DNA of 35,149 nucleotides from a bacterium (GTDB lineage: Bacteria; Patescibacteriota; WWE3; 2-01-FULL-39-13; JAACPI01). The notes beneath the pieces were generated by a model. The model had not been told where the DNA came from and did no database searches. It saw only the letters and a list, made by a program, of their open reading frames with translations. The stretch spans positions 142,316 through 177,464 of the forward strand of contig JAACPI010000002.1 of NCBI GenBank assembly GCA_009995545.1. The letters run 5' to 3'. The translations under genes and the position numbers were made by a program. The stretch's first letter is position 1. Each line of letters starts with the position of its first letter. This document shows positions 1 to 8,454 of the stretch, piece by piece.

Positions 1-1
1 G

Positions 2-1699
2 AAAATTAGAGTAAGGCAAATAGTGGGAAAAGATGAATGCCCTGCCTGGATAGGAACTTTTCATTCTATTTGCTCTAGAATAATGAGGGTAGATGGGAGT
101 TATTTAGGAATAGCCAATAACTTTAATATCTATGACACAGAAGACTCAATTAGTTTAATCAAAGAGATATCTATAAAAAAGAATATATCAAAAAAAACCA
201 GCCCATCTGCAATCCTAGGAAGTATTTCGTCCGCAAAAAATGAGTTAATAGAACCCCAAGAATATAGATCATTAGCAAGGGGGATGTTCCAAGAAGAAGT
301 AAGTAAAGTCTACGAGGAATACGAAAAAAGATTATTACAAAACAATGCTTTAGATTTTGGCGATCTACTTTCTAAAACCGTTAAACTGCTTCAAACAAGC
401 GAAACGGCCAAGAAAAAGTATACTGAAAAATTTCAATATATACTGGTAGATGAATACCAGGACACAAATAAAGCTCAATACACCTTTACCAAAATTTTAG
501 GGGGCATGAGAAATAATATTTTTGTGGTAGGAGACATGGCTCAAGCTATATATAGCTGGAGGGGGGCTGATTACAGAAATATTCTAAATTTTAAAGGTGA
601 TTACCCAGAATGCTCAGTTTTTAACCTAACTAAAAACTACAGATCCACTGGAAATATAATTAATGCTGCCAAGGAAGTTATAAAGAATAATAAACAGAAT
701 ATAAATCTTGATCTATGGACTGAAAACGGTGATGGGGAAAAAATAAAACTCTACGAAGCACCTGGAGAAAAAGAGGAGGCAAGTTATATAAGCAACCAGA
801 TTAAAAAAACAAGCGTAGAGTATTCAGATATTGCAGTTCTTTATAGAACCAATGCCCAAAGTAGAAACATTGAAGAATCATTCATACGTTTAGGTATACC
901 CTATAAAATTATTGGGGGGCTAAAGTTTTACTCCCGTAAGGAAGTTCGAGATATAGTTTCTTATCTAAAAGTGATTAATAATCCCAAAGATACTGTCGCT
1001 TGGAGAAGAATTATAAACCTACCTCCCAGAGGAATAGGGAAGAAGAACCTAGAAATAATCGAGGAGAATAATTACGATATTGAAGAAATAAGTAGTAAAA
1101 CCCACATTGACTTTGGCAACTTTATAAAAGATGGGGGCGCCGAGACTACAGAAAAATTAATAGATAAAGTTCTGGAGGTAACCAAATACATAAGATTTTT
1201 AAAGGCACAACCCGAGGATCCGGAGCAAATTAATTCAAGAATTGAAAACATAAAAGAACTTAAATCTGTTGCGCAAGAGTTTCCAAAATTACAAGATTTC
1301 ATAGAAAATGCAGCTCTTTTAGAAAGTACAGATTCCTCAGAAGCAGAAGAGAATAGACAAATCACACTTATGACTTTGCACGCAGCCAAAGGTTTAGAGT
1401 TTGAGTTGGTATTTTTGATAGGACTAGAGGAAGGGATATTTCCACATTCCAGGGCATTTGAGAGCCAAGAAGGTTTAGAGGAAGAGAGAAGGTTATGTTA
1501 CGTCGGGATAACCAGAGCGAAAAAACAGCTACATTTGACCTATGCTAAACGAAGAACACTATATGGAAGAAGTACGAGTAATATAACATCAAGATTTATA
1601 GCAGAAATTCCAGAATCGTTAATTGATATACCAATAAGAGAAAATAGTTCAGTAAAAATACAAGATGTAGAAGATTTTTTTCGAGACATTGGTTTATAA
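2..1699 (+). CDS. uvrD: UvrD/PcrA-type superfamily 1 DNA helicase, 5' end outside the window
   Basis: ATP-dependent 3'-5' DNA helicase of nucleotide excision repair and replication-fork rescue, acting in the cytoplasm. The reading frame is open to the window edge (in-frame codons from base 2, before a GTG at 23), so the start and the Walker A motif lie upstream and this is a cut-off gene, not a damaged one. Motifs visible in order, numbered from the GTG: GTFHSICSR (Ia/Ib), VDEYQDTN (motif II, Walker B), GDMAQAIYSWRGA (motif III; family consensus has QSIY), TKNYRS (IV), TLHAAKGLEFELVFLIG (V) and YVGITRAKK (VI). A C-terminal tail of about 50 residues follows. The seven-motif order and the DEYQDTN and TRAKK signatures make the family certain; UvrD, PcrA and Rep cannot be separated from this alone. 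Confidence 0.95.
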   Translation, partial: KIRVRQIVGKDECPAWIGTFHSICSRIMRVDGSYLGIANNFNIYDTEDSISLIKEISIKKNISKKTSPSAILGSISSAKNELIEPQEYRSLARGMFQEEVSKVYEEYEKRLLQNNALDFGDLLSKTVKLLQTSETAKKKYTEKFQYILVDEYQDTNKAQYTFTKILGGMRNNIFVVGDMAQAIYSWRGADYRNILNFKGDYPECSVFNLTKNYRSTGNIINAAKEVIKNNKQNINLDLWTENGDGEKIKLYEAPGEKEEASYISNQIKKTSVEYSDIAVLYRTNAQSRNIEESFIRLGIPYKIIGGLKFYSRKEVRDIVSYLKVINNPKDTVAWRRIINLPPRGIGKKNLEIIEENNYDIEEISSKTHIDFGNFIKDGGAETTEKLIDKVLEVTKYIRFLKAQPEDPEQINSRIENIKELKSVAQEFPKLQDFIENAALLESTDSSEAEENRQITLMTLHAAKGLEFELVFLIGLEEGIFPHSRAFESQEGLEEERRLCYVGITRAKKQLHLTYAKRRTLYGRSTSNITSRFIAEIPESLIDIPIRENSSVKIQDVEDFFRDIGL

Positions 1700-1710
1700 A
1701 TAATGCTTTA

Positions 1711-1719
1711 TGGTATACT
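1711..1719 (+). promoter_or_regulatory. Extended -10 promoter element close to the start of the SurA_N-like gene
   Basis: TGGTATACT is an extended -10 (TGn plus TATACT, 5 of 6 matches to consensus). Only 9 nt separate it from the ATG at 1729 and no Shine-Dalgarno is present, so the transcript would begin 0-3 nt before the start codon. Inferred from sequence only. Confidence 0.45.
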
Positions 1720-1728
1720 CCAAACTAT

Positions 1729-2355
1729 ATGAAAAAAAATAAACTTACCCCCAAAATTGAACCTGTAAATTTTTTTGTTAAAAATAAGAATCCTATTTCC
1801 CTAGTAGTACTTATACTTCTATTATTTAGTGTATTTTATTATTATAAAGGTCTGTTTATTTCGGCCACAGTCAATGGTAAACCTATAACTAGAATACAAG
1901 TTATTCGTGATTTAGAACAAAGAAGTGGAGCCCAAGCATTGGACTCTCTGATTACTAAATCCTTAATTAACCAAGAAGCTGCTAAAAAAGGCGTAAATGT
2001 GACAGACCAAAATATAGAAGAAGAGATAGCTAAAATCAGAGAAAGTTTAAAAGCACAAGGTCAGGACCTAGACCAAGTCATAGCCACACAGGGATTAACA
2101 GAACAAGATGTTAAAGACCAATTAGACTTGCAACTTAAAATTGAAGGACTCCTTTCCGACAAGCTTAATGTGACAGAGACAGAGATAGACGATTTTATCT
2201 CTACTAACGAATCTTTTTTTACTGAAGAGCAAAAATCCGCGCCTAATTTCAGAGACACAATTAAAGATCAAGTAAAGAGTCAGAAAATCTCACAACTAGG
2301 ACAACCCTATGTCGCAGAACTGAAAAATAGCGCAGATATAAAATACCTAAAATAA
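1729..2355 (+). CDS. Membrane-anchored SurA_N-like chaperone domain protein
   Basis: 208 aa. A short basic N-terminus precedes one membrane segment (about residues 23-40), followed by an extracytoplasmic helical region. ATVNGKPITRIQVIRDL followed by a stretch rich in Gln, Leu and Glu is the start typical of SurA_N/PrsA-type domains (VNG.pIt...). No PpiC rotamase domain follows, so a folding chaperone or scaffold role outside the membrane is likely but peptidyl-prolyl isomerase activity is not. It is the first gene of a plus-strand run with the next two (11-nt gap, then 1-nt overlap), which suggests a shared envelope role. Function is inferred from the domain type; the exact subfamily is uncertain. 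Confidence 0.7.
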   Translation: MKKNKLTPKIEPVNFFVKNKNPISLVVLILLLFSVFYYYKGLFISATVNGKPITRIQVIRDLEQRSGAQALDSLITKSLINQEAAKKGVNVTDQNIEEEIAKIRESLKAQGQDLDQVIATQGLTEQDVKDQLDLQLKIEGLLSDKLNVTETEIDDFISTNESFFTEEQKSAPNFRDTIKDQVKSQKISQLGQPYVAELKNSADIKYLK

Positions 2356-2366
2356 TAGATAAAGGT

Positions 2367-2738
2367 ATGAAGTACCTATTTTGGATTTTTATCCTATTAG
2401 TAAGTTTAACTCTTTTCAGGGCTATCTACCCTACAGTTAAAGTAGCTAATGCTTGTATGTACGAGTTCGAAAAAAATTCACCTTCTAGGCTTATATTGAC
2501 TAGAAGCGGTAACTCGGAGTCGACAAAAAACTTCTGTGTAAAAAATTTAAGCAATATAAAAAAAGTTAAAACTTGTTTAGAGTCATCAAAAAAAGAAGAG
2601 AAGATAAAGGGTATAACTGAATTAATAAAAAAGATTGACGAAATTGCCACTTTGTCTGGGGAAGAAATTTCTAACAATGTTATAGAGCACAATAGAGACT
2701 GTGAAAATTTTCCAGAACTATTATTTAGAGAACAGTAA
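2367..2738 (+). CDS. Small membrane-anchored or secreted protein with four cysteines, unknown function
   Basis: 123 aa, not recognised. An N-terminal hydrophobic segment (residues 3-20) has little positive charge before it and could be a signal peptide or an anchor. The remainder is charged, Lys- and Glu-rich, with four cysteines (residues 30, 57, 70 and 111) that could form two disulfides outside the cell. It sits between a SurA_N-type protein and a TMTC-type membrane protein; its TAA stop shares one base with the ATG of the latter (TAATG), which suggests translational coupling. Confidence 0.6.
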   Translation: MKYLFWIFILLVSLTLFRAIYPTVKVANACMYEFEKNSPSRLILTRSGNSESTKNFCVKNLSNIKKVKTCLESSKKEEKIKGITELIKKIDEIATLSGEEISNNVIEHNRDCENFPELLFREQ

Positions 2739-4525
2739 TGGGCAGAGCCTATTTTAAATTGACTCAGATAATTTCGATCTTATCGAAAGATAAGGTTAAA
2801 AATACTCTCTCCTCAAAAAAATTTCACTACATTCTAATTATATTGTTAGGACTAATTCTCTACGCAAACACGTTTAATAATGCGATGTTTTGGGATGATA
2901 ACGACTTTATTTTAAACAACAGCTATATTAAAAGCTGGTTATACCTACCAAAATACTTTTCACAAAATGTAATAGCGGGTACCGGATTAGTGAGTGACTA
3001 TTGGAGACCTTTATTAATGTTGGTGTTTTCTCTTGAGTGGAGTCTCTGGGCCGACTGGAACGGGGGGTACCATATTGTCAATACAATATTTCACATAACC
3101 TGCGGACTATTAACTTATAATTTAGTAGTACGTTTATTTAAAAATAGGTGGGTTGCCCTTGTCACAAGTTGTGTATTTATCTTACACCCCTTGCAAACCG
3201 AAGCGGTCTCCTATGCAAACAGTTTAGGAGATTCACTCTCCACATTCTTTCTGCTGTTAAGCTATATCTTCTTCGATAAATTTTTAACTACAAAAAATAG
3301 GGATTACAAAATAATTATCAAGAGCTCTTTATTTTTTACTGCAGCCTTAATGTCCAAAGAGACGGCTGTTGTCGGGGCACCTATAATTTTAACTATTTAT
3401 CTTTTAAAAAACCCTATTCTTAAAATCAGGTTTTTTGATTTTAAGAATTTACTTAAAAATACCTGGGTTAGTATTTTTATAGTGTCGGTATATTTTATTT
3501 TAAGGGCTAGTAAATTAAACTTTAGAAACTCGTTCAACCTATACAACGAACAAAACGAATTCACTTCAAATATATTTCTCAGAGTTATCACTTTCTTCAA
3601 AATCTTTTACAACTATCTATCTCTAATTTTTATTCCTATTAACCTACACATGGAAAGGACCGTGCAAAAGATAGAGGGGTTTTTGGACTATCAATTGATC
3701 CTAGGAGTTCTATTATTTTCACTAATTTTATTTACCGGAATTAGGGCTTATCTTAAAAAACAAAAAATTATATGGTTTGGGGCTACTTGGTTTCTGATAG
3801 CATTAATACCAGTTTCAAATATTATTGTTCCAATTAACGGGTTAATTTATGAGCACTGGATGTACTCTCCGATGATAGGTTTTTCGTTATTTTTAGCAGG
3901 CCTAGTTAAATTAAATTGGAACAAATACTTACATAAAAAACAAACTAAGATCCTTTTCATCACCTCGTTAGTGCTTTATTTATCACTTTTAAGTATCAAA
4001 ACAATGCAAAGAAATAATGATTGGGAAGATCCCATCTATTTCTACCAACAAACACTCAGTTACTCACCTAATAACTATAAAATATTAAATAACTTAGGGA
4101 TGGAGTATGCTGAAAAATTAGATCACGACAACGGTATAAAATACTATAACAAGGCAATTTATGTCGATCCTACAAACCCAGTTGCATACCACAATCTAGG
4201 TAACTCCTATTATGAACAAAAGAATTATACAAGGGCAGAAGAGCTTTATATAAAGGCTCTAGATTTGGATCCGAAGTTCGTTTTCTCAAAAAATGCTCTA
4301 ATAAAAACCTACGCCACTCAAGACAGCTGGGAAAAGTTATATGGGGTATTTTTAGGGCACGAAGCTGAGTCCTTGGAAGACTTCATAAAGCTATACCAGC
4401 TAGCCACTCAATTACAAAACTATGGGGTGGCACAAGATTTTATAAATAAAGCAGTAGATCTCGCACCGAATAATTTAAACCTAATAAAATTACAAAAACA
4501 AACTAAAGTACTCTCATCTCCGTAG
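2738..4525 (+). CDS. TMTC-like GT-C membrane protein with C-terminal TPR repeats
   Basis: 595 aa. The N-terminal two thirds are polytopic (first membrane segment about residues 30-46). The first outer loop carries FWDDNDFI, the acidic Asp-Asp motif placed like the catalytic loop of GT-C lipid-linked sugar transferases, and the HPLQTEAVSY segment is typical of the TMTC/DUF1736 family. From about residue 440 on, tetratricopeptide repeats appear (YKILNNLGMEYAEKLDHDNG, VAYHNLGNSYYEQKNYTRAE). The family is thought to transfer mannose or another sugar to proteins from polyprenyl-phosphate donors; substrate here is unknown. The last 12 bases overlap the 3' end of the convergent CapA gene. Confidence 0.8.
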   Translation: MGRAYFKLTQIISILSKDKVKNTLSSKKFHYILIILLGLILYANTFNNAMFWDDNDFILNNSYIKSWLYLPKYFSQNVIAGTGLVSDYWRPLLMLVFSLEWSLWADWNGGYHIVNTIFHITCGLLTYNLVVRLFKNRWVALVTSCVFILHPLQTEAVSYANSLGDSLSTFFLLLSYIFFDKFLTTKNRDYKIIIKSSLFFTAALMSKETAVVGAPIILTIYLLKNPILKIRFFDFKNLLKNTWVSIFIVSVYFILRASKLNFRNSFNLYNEQNEFTSNIFLRVITFFKIFYNYLSLIFIPINLHMERTVQKIEGFLDYQLILGVLLFSLILFTGIRAYLKKQKIIWFGATWFLIALIPVSNIIVPINGLIYEHWMYSPMIGFSLFLAGLVKLNWNKYLHKKQTKILFITSLVLYLSLLSIKTMQRNNDWEDPIYFYQQTLSYSPNNYKILNNLGMEYAEKLDHDNGIKYYNKAIYVDPTNPVAYHNLGNSYYEQKNYTRAEELYIKALDLDPKFVFSKNALIKTYATQDSWEKLYGVFLGHEAESLEDFIKLYQLATQLQNYGVAQDFINKAVDLAPNNLNLIKLQKQTKVLSSP

Positions 4526-5683
4526 ATTATTTTCGTGCACAATACTGATATTTTTAAAATTTTCAATTATCTGATTGTATTTATCGTTGCTAGGCACTGT
4601 AACCTGGCCGTAGTCAACGATGTAGGTAGGAATAAATTCTACGTCTACAAGATCTTTCCCACTAAAGCTTAGTTTTGCGACAACCCCCTCTTTTGTTTTT
4701 TCGCTCCACAATTGATCAAAAATAAAGTTACCCTGTGCATATAAAATTAACTTATCCTTATAAAATTCTGCCGGTTGAATCCAGTGTGGGTGGTTACCGA
4801 TTACTACTGTAGCACCCGAATCGATAGCCAGATGTGCCAAAACCTTCTGTCGCTGAGTTACTTTATCAGTATATTCTTCGCCCCAATGAAAACTCACAAT
4901 CAGCACGTCGGATTCCTTTACACCAATACTTATCTGGTTCTCTACATTTTCTATTTCAGCCGCATTAATACTGCTGTAATTTCCAACATCATTAAAACCG
5001 ATAAAACCGAATCTAATTCCCCTTAGGGTAACGAGAGTTGCAGGAAGGCTTTTTATCCCGAAGGGTTTAATACTCTTTTCTTGTAATATACTAACCGTTT
5101 CATTCATACCAGATAACCCATAATCAGAGGCATGATTATTGGCCAAATTAACTACATCTACTCCGGCTAAAACTAGACCTTCAGTATTTTGGGGGCTCCC
5201 ACAAAAAACCATGCCCTCGTCGGTTGTAGGACAAGTAGAAACCAGGGGGGTTTCTAAATTTATAAGTGTTATATCCGCTTTATTAAGTGTCTCTGCAAGA
5301 TTTTCAACTACCCAACTAAAATCATTCTTTGATATTGCTTTAGAGTTAACACTTCTAGCTGTCATATAATCCCCTGTTGATACTAGAGTTACAATATCCG
5401 AGTTTGACTCTTCTTTGAAAACAGTTTTAGGGCCAAATAAGGATGCAACCTCTCTTTTATTCATACTCTGATTAATATCAGATAGGTGTTCGGACCTGCT
5501 TCTTAAATCTTTAGGGGTTTCATCGAGAACATCCTTACCTGAGTATTCAGGGCTGGAAAGATTTTCCAGACTGTATCTGTAGTTTGTTATTTTAATATTA
5601 AGAATCCAAAAAAACAGTATCAAAAACAATATAAACAGCAAGAGGTATAGCAGTAAAAATTTAATTCTTTTCTTTTTTTCCAT
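4514..5683 (-). CDS. CapA family (PGA_cap) metallophosphatase-like protein, membrane anchored
   Basis: 389 aa. A lysine-rich start and one membrane segment (about residues 8-30) place the catalytic domain outside the cell. The CapA/PgsA signatures are intact: STGDYMTARSV (metal-site Asp), LINLETPLV, VVNLANNHASDYG (Asn-His), VSFHWGEEY, and VIGNHPHWIQPAEFYKDK with YAQGNFIFDQ. The fold is calcineurin-like; in Bacillus CapA works in poly-gamma-glutamate capsule export, but no capB/capC neighbours are visible, so a general cell-surface polymer role is more likely. The gene is divergent from the BadF-type ATPase gene and convergent with the TMTC-like gene. Confidence 0.85.
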   Translation of the reverse strand: MEKKKRIKFLLLYLLLFILFLILFFWILNIKITNYRYSLENLSSPEYSGKDVLDETPKDLRSRSEHLSDINQSMNKREVASLFGPKTVFKEESNSDIVTLVSTGDYMTARSVNSKAISKNDFSWVVENLAETLNKADITLINLETPLVSTCPTTDEGMVFCGSPQNTEGLVLAGVDVVNLANNHASDYGLSGMNETVSILQEKSIKPFGIKSLPATLVTLRGIRFGFIGFNDVGNYSSINAAEIENVENQISIGVKESDVLIVSFHWGEEYTDKVTQRQKVLAHLAIDSGATVVIGNHPHWIQPAEFYKDKLILYAQGNFIFDQLWSEKTKEGVVAKLSFSGKDLVDVEFIPTYIVDYGQVTVPSNDKYNQIIENFKNISIVHENNLRR

Positions 5684-5692
5684 TGTATAAAT

Positions 5693-5698
5693 GTTATA
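5693..5698 (-). promoter_or_regulatory. -10 element 9 nt before the CapA start codon
   Basis: Read on the minus strand the hexamer is TATAAC (5 of 6 matches), 9 nt before the ATG at 5683, with no Shine-Dalgarno between. A possible weak -35 (TTGTTA) lies 15 nt further up. One arm of the inverted repeat at 5707-5783 lies in the spacer region. Confidence 0.4.
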
Positions 5699-5706
5699 GT
5701 GTTTCT

Positions 5707-5783
5707 ACCTGTTTAACAATTAAAGTAGAGGTTAAAAATTTTATCAAAAGTTTAAATAAAGTAGATAAAAAAATTAAACAGGT
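5707..5783. repeat. 10-bp perfect inverted repeat in the capA / BadF divergent promoter region
   Basis: ACCTGTTTAA at 5707-5716 and its exact reverse complement TTAAACAGGT at 5774-5783, 57 nt apart, lie in the 138-base region between the divergent genes. One arm overlaps the probable capA promoter. It may be a pair of half-sites for a regulator, or chance in AT-rich DNA. Confidence 0.35.
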
Positions 5784-5821
5784 TTAACATTAGATAGAAG
5801 CTTTTACTTTAAAAAATAATT

Positions 5822-6727
5822 ATGCCCCTAATACTGTCATTAGATGGAGGTTCTACTAGCTTAAAAATTGGGTTATTAGATACTGAAAGCCAAAGAATTA
5901 TAAGCCAGCTAACTATTAATAGGGCATTTAGTTATAAAACCATTACAGACCCCCAAGGAGTACAATACCTTGATGAAATTTTGAGCCAGCTACCAAAGGA
6001 GGGTATTAAAAAAATTGTATTAGGAATTTCTGGGGCAGACACAGAAACAGAAATTTCAGACTGTTCCAATAAAATATCGGGCCATTTTAAAACACAATAC
6101 CCAGAAGCAGAAATTAAAATATTTAATGATGTAGATTTAGTTCTAGAAAACACGGGTTCTACATTAAAAAATAAAATTGCTATTATTTCCGGCACGGGCA
6201 GCAACTGTGTAGGTATAAACGAAAATGGAATTAAAGCAAAAGCAGGTGGACTAGACTACATTTTATCAGACCAAGGAAGTGGTTATAATATAGGGCTTCT
6301 TGCCCTTAGATCTGCTGTAGAAAGTGAAGATGGTAGATCTAAAAAAACGGACCTACAAAATGAAATTTTTAAGCAACTATCTGTTAATTCCGGAAAAGAG
6401 CTTAAAAAAATTGTTTATAATAAAGACTTTGCAAAAAAAGACTTTGCAAAATTGGCTCTTGTGGTAGTAAAAATGGCTAATTCTAAGGATCAAACCAGCA
6501 TTCAAATTTTACAGCAGGCAGGATACGAACTTTTTAAACATGTTAAAGCAGTAGCTCTAAATTTAGAACTAAGAGACAAGGAATTTTTGGTAATACAGGC
6601 TGGAAGTATGTTCAAAGTAAAAGATGTTCGAGATCCTTTTGAAGAAATGGTAAAAGACTATTTCCCAGGGGTTCTTTTAGAACTCCCCAAAAACCCGAGT
6701 TTCTGGGGAGCGATAAATCTTGTTTAA
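5822..6727 (+). CDS. BadF/BadG/BcrA/BcrD-family ATPase, N-acetylglucosamine-kinase-like
   Basis: 301 aa, the usual length of the family. It has the ASKHA (actin/hexokinase) phosphate-1 motif near the N-terminus (LSLDGGSTSLKIGL, residues 5-18), an adenosine/phosphate-2 type motif IAIISGTGSNCVGI in the middle, and AGGLDYILSDQGSGYNIG, a segment typical of N-acetylglucosamine kinases (NAGK). It probably phosphorylates an amino sugar such as GlcNAc or MurNAc from wall or scavenged material; the substrate is inferred. The last four bases overlap the 3' end of the convergent RNase J gene, so neither gene has a separate terminator. Confidence 0.8.
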   Translation: MPLILSLDGGSTSLKIGLLDTESQRIISQLTINRAFSYKTITDPQGVQYLDEILSQLPKEGIKKIVLGISGADTETEISDCSNKISGHFKTQYPEAEIKIFNDVDLVLENTGSTLKNKIAIISGTGSNCVGINENGIKAKAGGLDYILSDQGSGYNIGLLALRSAVESEDGRSKKTDLQNEIFKQLSVNSGKELKKIVYNKDFAKKDFAKLALVVVKMANSKDQTSIQILQQAGYELFKHVKAVALNLELRDKEFLVIQAGSMFKVKDVRDPFEEMVKDYFPGVLLELPKNPSFWGAINLV

Positions 6728-8382
6728 AGGTTTAAACCCTCTACAACTATCATAGGAGCCTCGCCAATTCTTTTATACAAATGCTTAGACAAAGCTTTTT
6801 CTACTACTCTTTTTACTAGGGAAAAATCTTTGGTGGTTCCCGATTCTTTTTCTCTTTCCAAGGTATCTTGAACATTCTTCTTCATCCCATTTAGTAGGGC
6901 CTGATTTTCTTTAACGTAAATAAAACCACGAGTGTAAATTTCAACCTTATCTGCACGTACTTCACCGTTACTTGTTGGAACGACAACAAAAACTACGCCA
7001 TTATCAGCTAAAGCTTTTCTATCTTTTAAGACTATGCTTTCTACTGAGTTCTTTTGGTTAGAGTTATCAATAAAAATTTCTTCAATCTCTACTTTTTGAC
7101 CTTTTTTAACAAAGTCGCCGGTAATTTCAAGCGTCTCACCATCTAGTAACTCAAATATATTATCTCCCTCAAAACCTTGGCTAGATAACATATCTTTGTA
7201 AGCTCGCATATGTTTAATTCCGCCACCTATGGGCCAAAAATATTTGGGCCTTATTAATTGAGCCATTAAGGTTAGATCTCCTCTAGAACCATGCCCAGAA
7301 ACATGTAAATCTTGTTGAAGTTCAGAATACACAACGTGTGCACCCAATAGAGTAAGTCGATCGATAACCTTATCTACTTGAGGCTCCATACCAGGTATAG
7401 GATCACCAGAAAATGCAACTGTAGAATTGGGTGTAAGCTTTAGTCTTCGATGTTCTCCTTTAGAGAGTTTGTCTAAAGTAGACCCTACCTGGCCATAGTT
7501 ACCTGGCACTACCAACATTAATTCATTATCTTTGTAATTACCCATCTCTTTTTCACTAATTAAGGTTCCCTCAGGAATATTAATTATTTTATGCTTTATA
7601 ACAACCTCTAAGTTGTTTTCTATAGAATAGCCACTAACAACAACTTTTCTATTATGACTTTTTGCACTATTTAAGGCTTGCTGAATTCTAGAAATATTTG
7701 AAGACATAGTTGTAATAACCACCAAGCCTGGAGCGTCTTTAATAACCGCATCAAAGCTGTCCTCTATATATTTCTCCGAACGAGTGTATCCAAAGTGAGT
7801 TGCACCTAAACTGTCGCTTAACATTAAAGTTGGGTTTAAACTCTCTGCTAGGGAGGCTATTTTTCTTATATTAGCTGGTTTGTCCATAATAGGCGTCCAG
7901 TCAAACTTAAAGTCAGTCTGGTGAACTACAGTTCCAGACGGAGTTTTAATAAAAAATCCCAACGTATTAGGAACTGAGTGATTTACTCTATAAGGAGTTA
8001 ATTCAAAGTCATTACCAATTTTAAATGAGGTATGCGGCTCAATGGAAGTAAATTTTGGAGTATTTACATTCTTAAAGTCCTTAAGCTTATTAAGTAAAAA
8101 GTCCTGCACCATAGGGTGCGCGTATATGTTTAACGGAATTTCTCTTAAAAGATAAGGGGTGGCACTATAGTGATCCTCGTGTGCATGAGTCAGTAGTAAA
8201 CCTTTTAATTTATCCTTTATTTTAAGCACATATCTAAAATCAGGAATTATCAGATCCACGCCGTAATCCTCTACCTCAGGAAAACCAATTCCACAATCTA
8301 CTAACAACGCCTCATTCTCTGTTTCGTAAAGAAACATATTTTTTTGTACACTAACTCCACCTAAATTTATGATTTTTAACAT
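6724..8382 (-). CDS. rnj: Ribonuclease J with a variant motif C
   Basis: 552 aa, full length for the family: metallo-beta-lactamase and beta-CASP domains plus C-terminal domain. RNase J is the 5'-3' exonuclease/endonuclease of mRNA decay and rRNA processing. Metal ligands seen: HAHEDH (His66, His68, Asp70, His71), His135 in NHSVPNT, Asp157 in HQTDFKFD. Beta-CASP motif A is Asp190 (SDSLGAT) and motif B is His364 (HVSGHGS). Motif C, normally PxHGE, reads PIGGG (residues 384-388), so the histidine that should be about residue 386 is glycine. The nucleotide-binding region is also unusual (PGNYGQ where TGSQGE is common). Preceded by a leader able to fold into a hairpin. Confidence 0.93.
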   Translation of the reverse strand: MLKIINLGGVSVQKNMFLYETENEALLVDCGIGFPEVEDYGVDLIIPDFRYVLKIKDKLKGLLLTHAHEDHYSATPYLLREIPLNIYAHPMVQDFLLNKLKDFKNVNTPKFTSIEPHTSFKIGNDFELTPYRVNHSVPNTLGFFIKTPSGTVVHQTDFKFDWTPIMDKPANIRKIASLAESLNPTLMLSDSLGATHFGYTRSEKYIEDSFDAVIKDAPGLVVITTMSSNISRIQQALNSAKSHNRKVVVSGYSIENNLEVVIKHKIINIPEGTLISEKEMGNYKDNELMLVVPGNYGQVGSTLDKLSKGEHRRLKLTPNSTVAFSGDPIPGMEPQVDKVIDRLTLLGAHVVYSELQQDLHVSGHGSRGDLTLMAQLIRPKYFWPIGGGIKHMRAYKDMLSSQGFEGDNIFELLDGETLEITGDFVKKGQKVEIEEIFIDNSNQKNSVESIVLKDRKALADNGVVFVVVPTSNGEVRADKVEIYTRGFIYVKENQALLNGMKKNVQDTLEREKESGTTKDFSLVKRVVEKALSKHLYKRIGEAPMIVVEGLNL

Positions 8383-8397
8383 AATATTTACATTTTT

Positions 8398-8444
8398 GTG
8401 TGGTAAACAAATTTAAACACTACTTAGTGCTTTATATACCACAC
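8398..8444 (-). promoter_or_regulatory. Nested inverted repeat in the leader of rnj
   Basis: GTGTGGTA (8398-8405) pairs perfectly with TACCACAC (8437-8444), and inside it CACTA (8418-8422) pairs with TAGTG (8425-8429). The structure ends 15 nt before the rnj start and lies 10 nt after the stop of the upstream glycosylase gene. The minus strand reads AAAAATG after the stem, so it is not a classical terminator; a 5' leader element that controls rnj is the better reading. Confidence 0.45.
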
Positions 8445-8454
8445 CTTAATTTAA

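Noticed and set aside
2-1699. UvrD-type helicase without Walker A, possible truncated gene
   Set aside because: The frame is open to the window edge, so the missing part is simply outside the window.
6729-6738. 10-bp palindrome GGTTTAAACC at the rnj/BadF-type gene junction
   Set aside because: It lies within the last codons of rnj, and no T tract or spacing suggests a terminator or operator.
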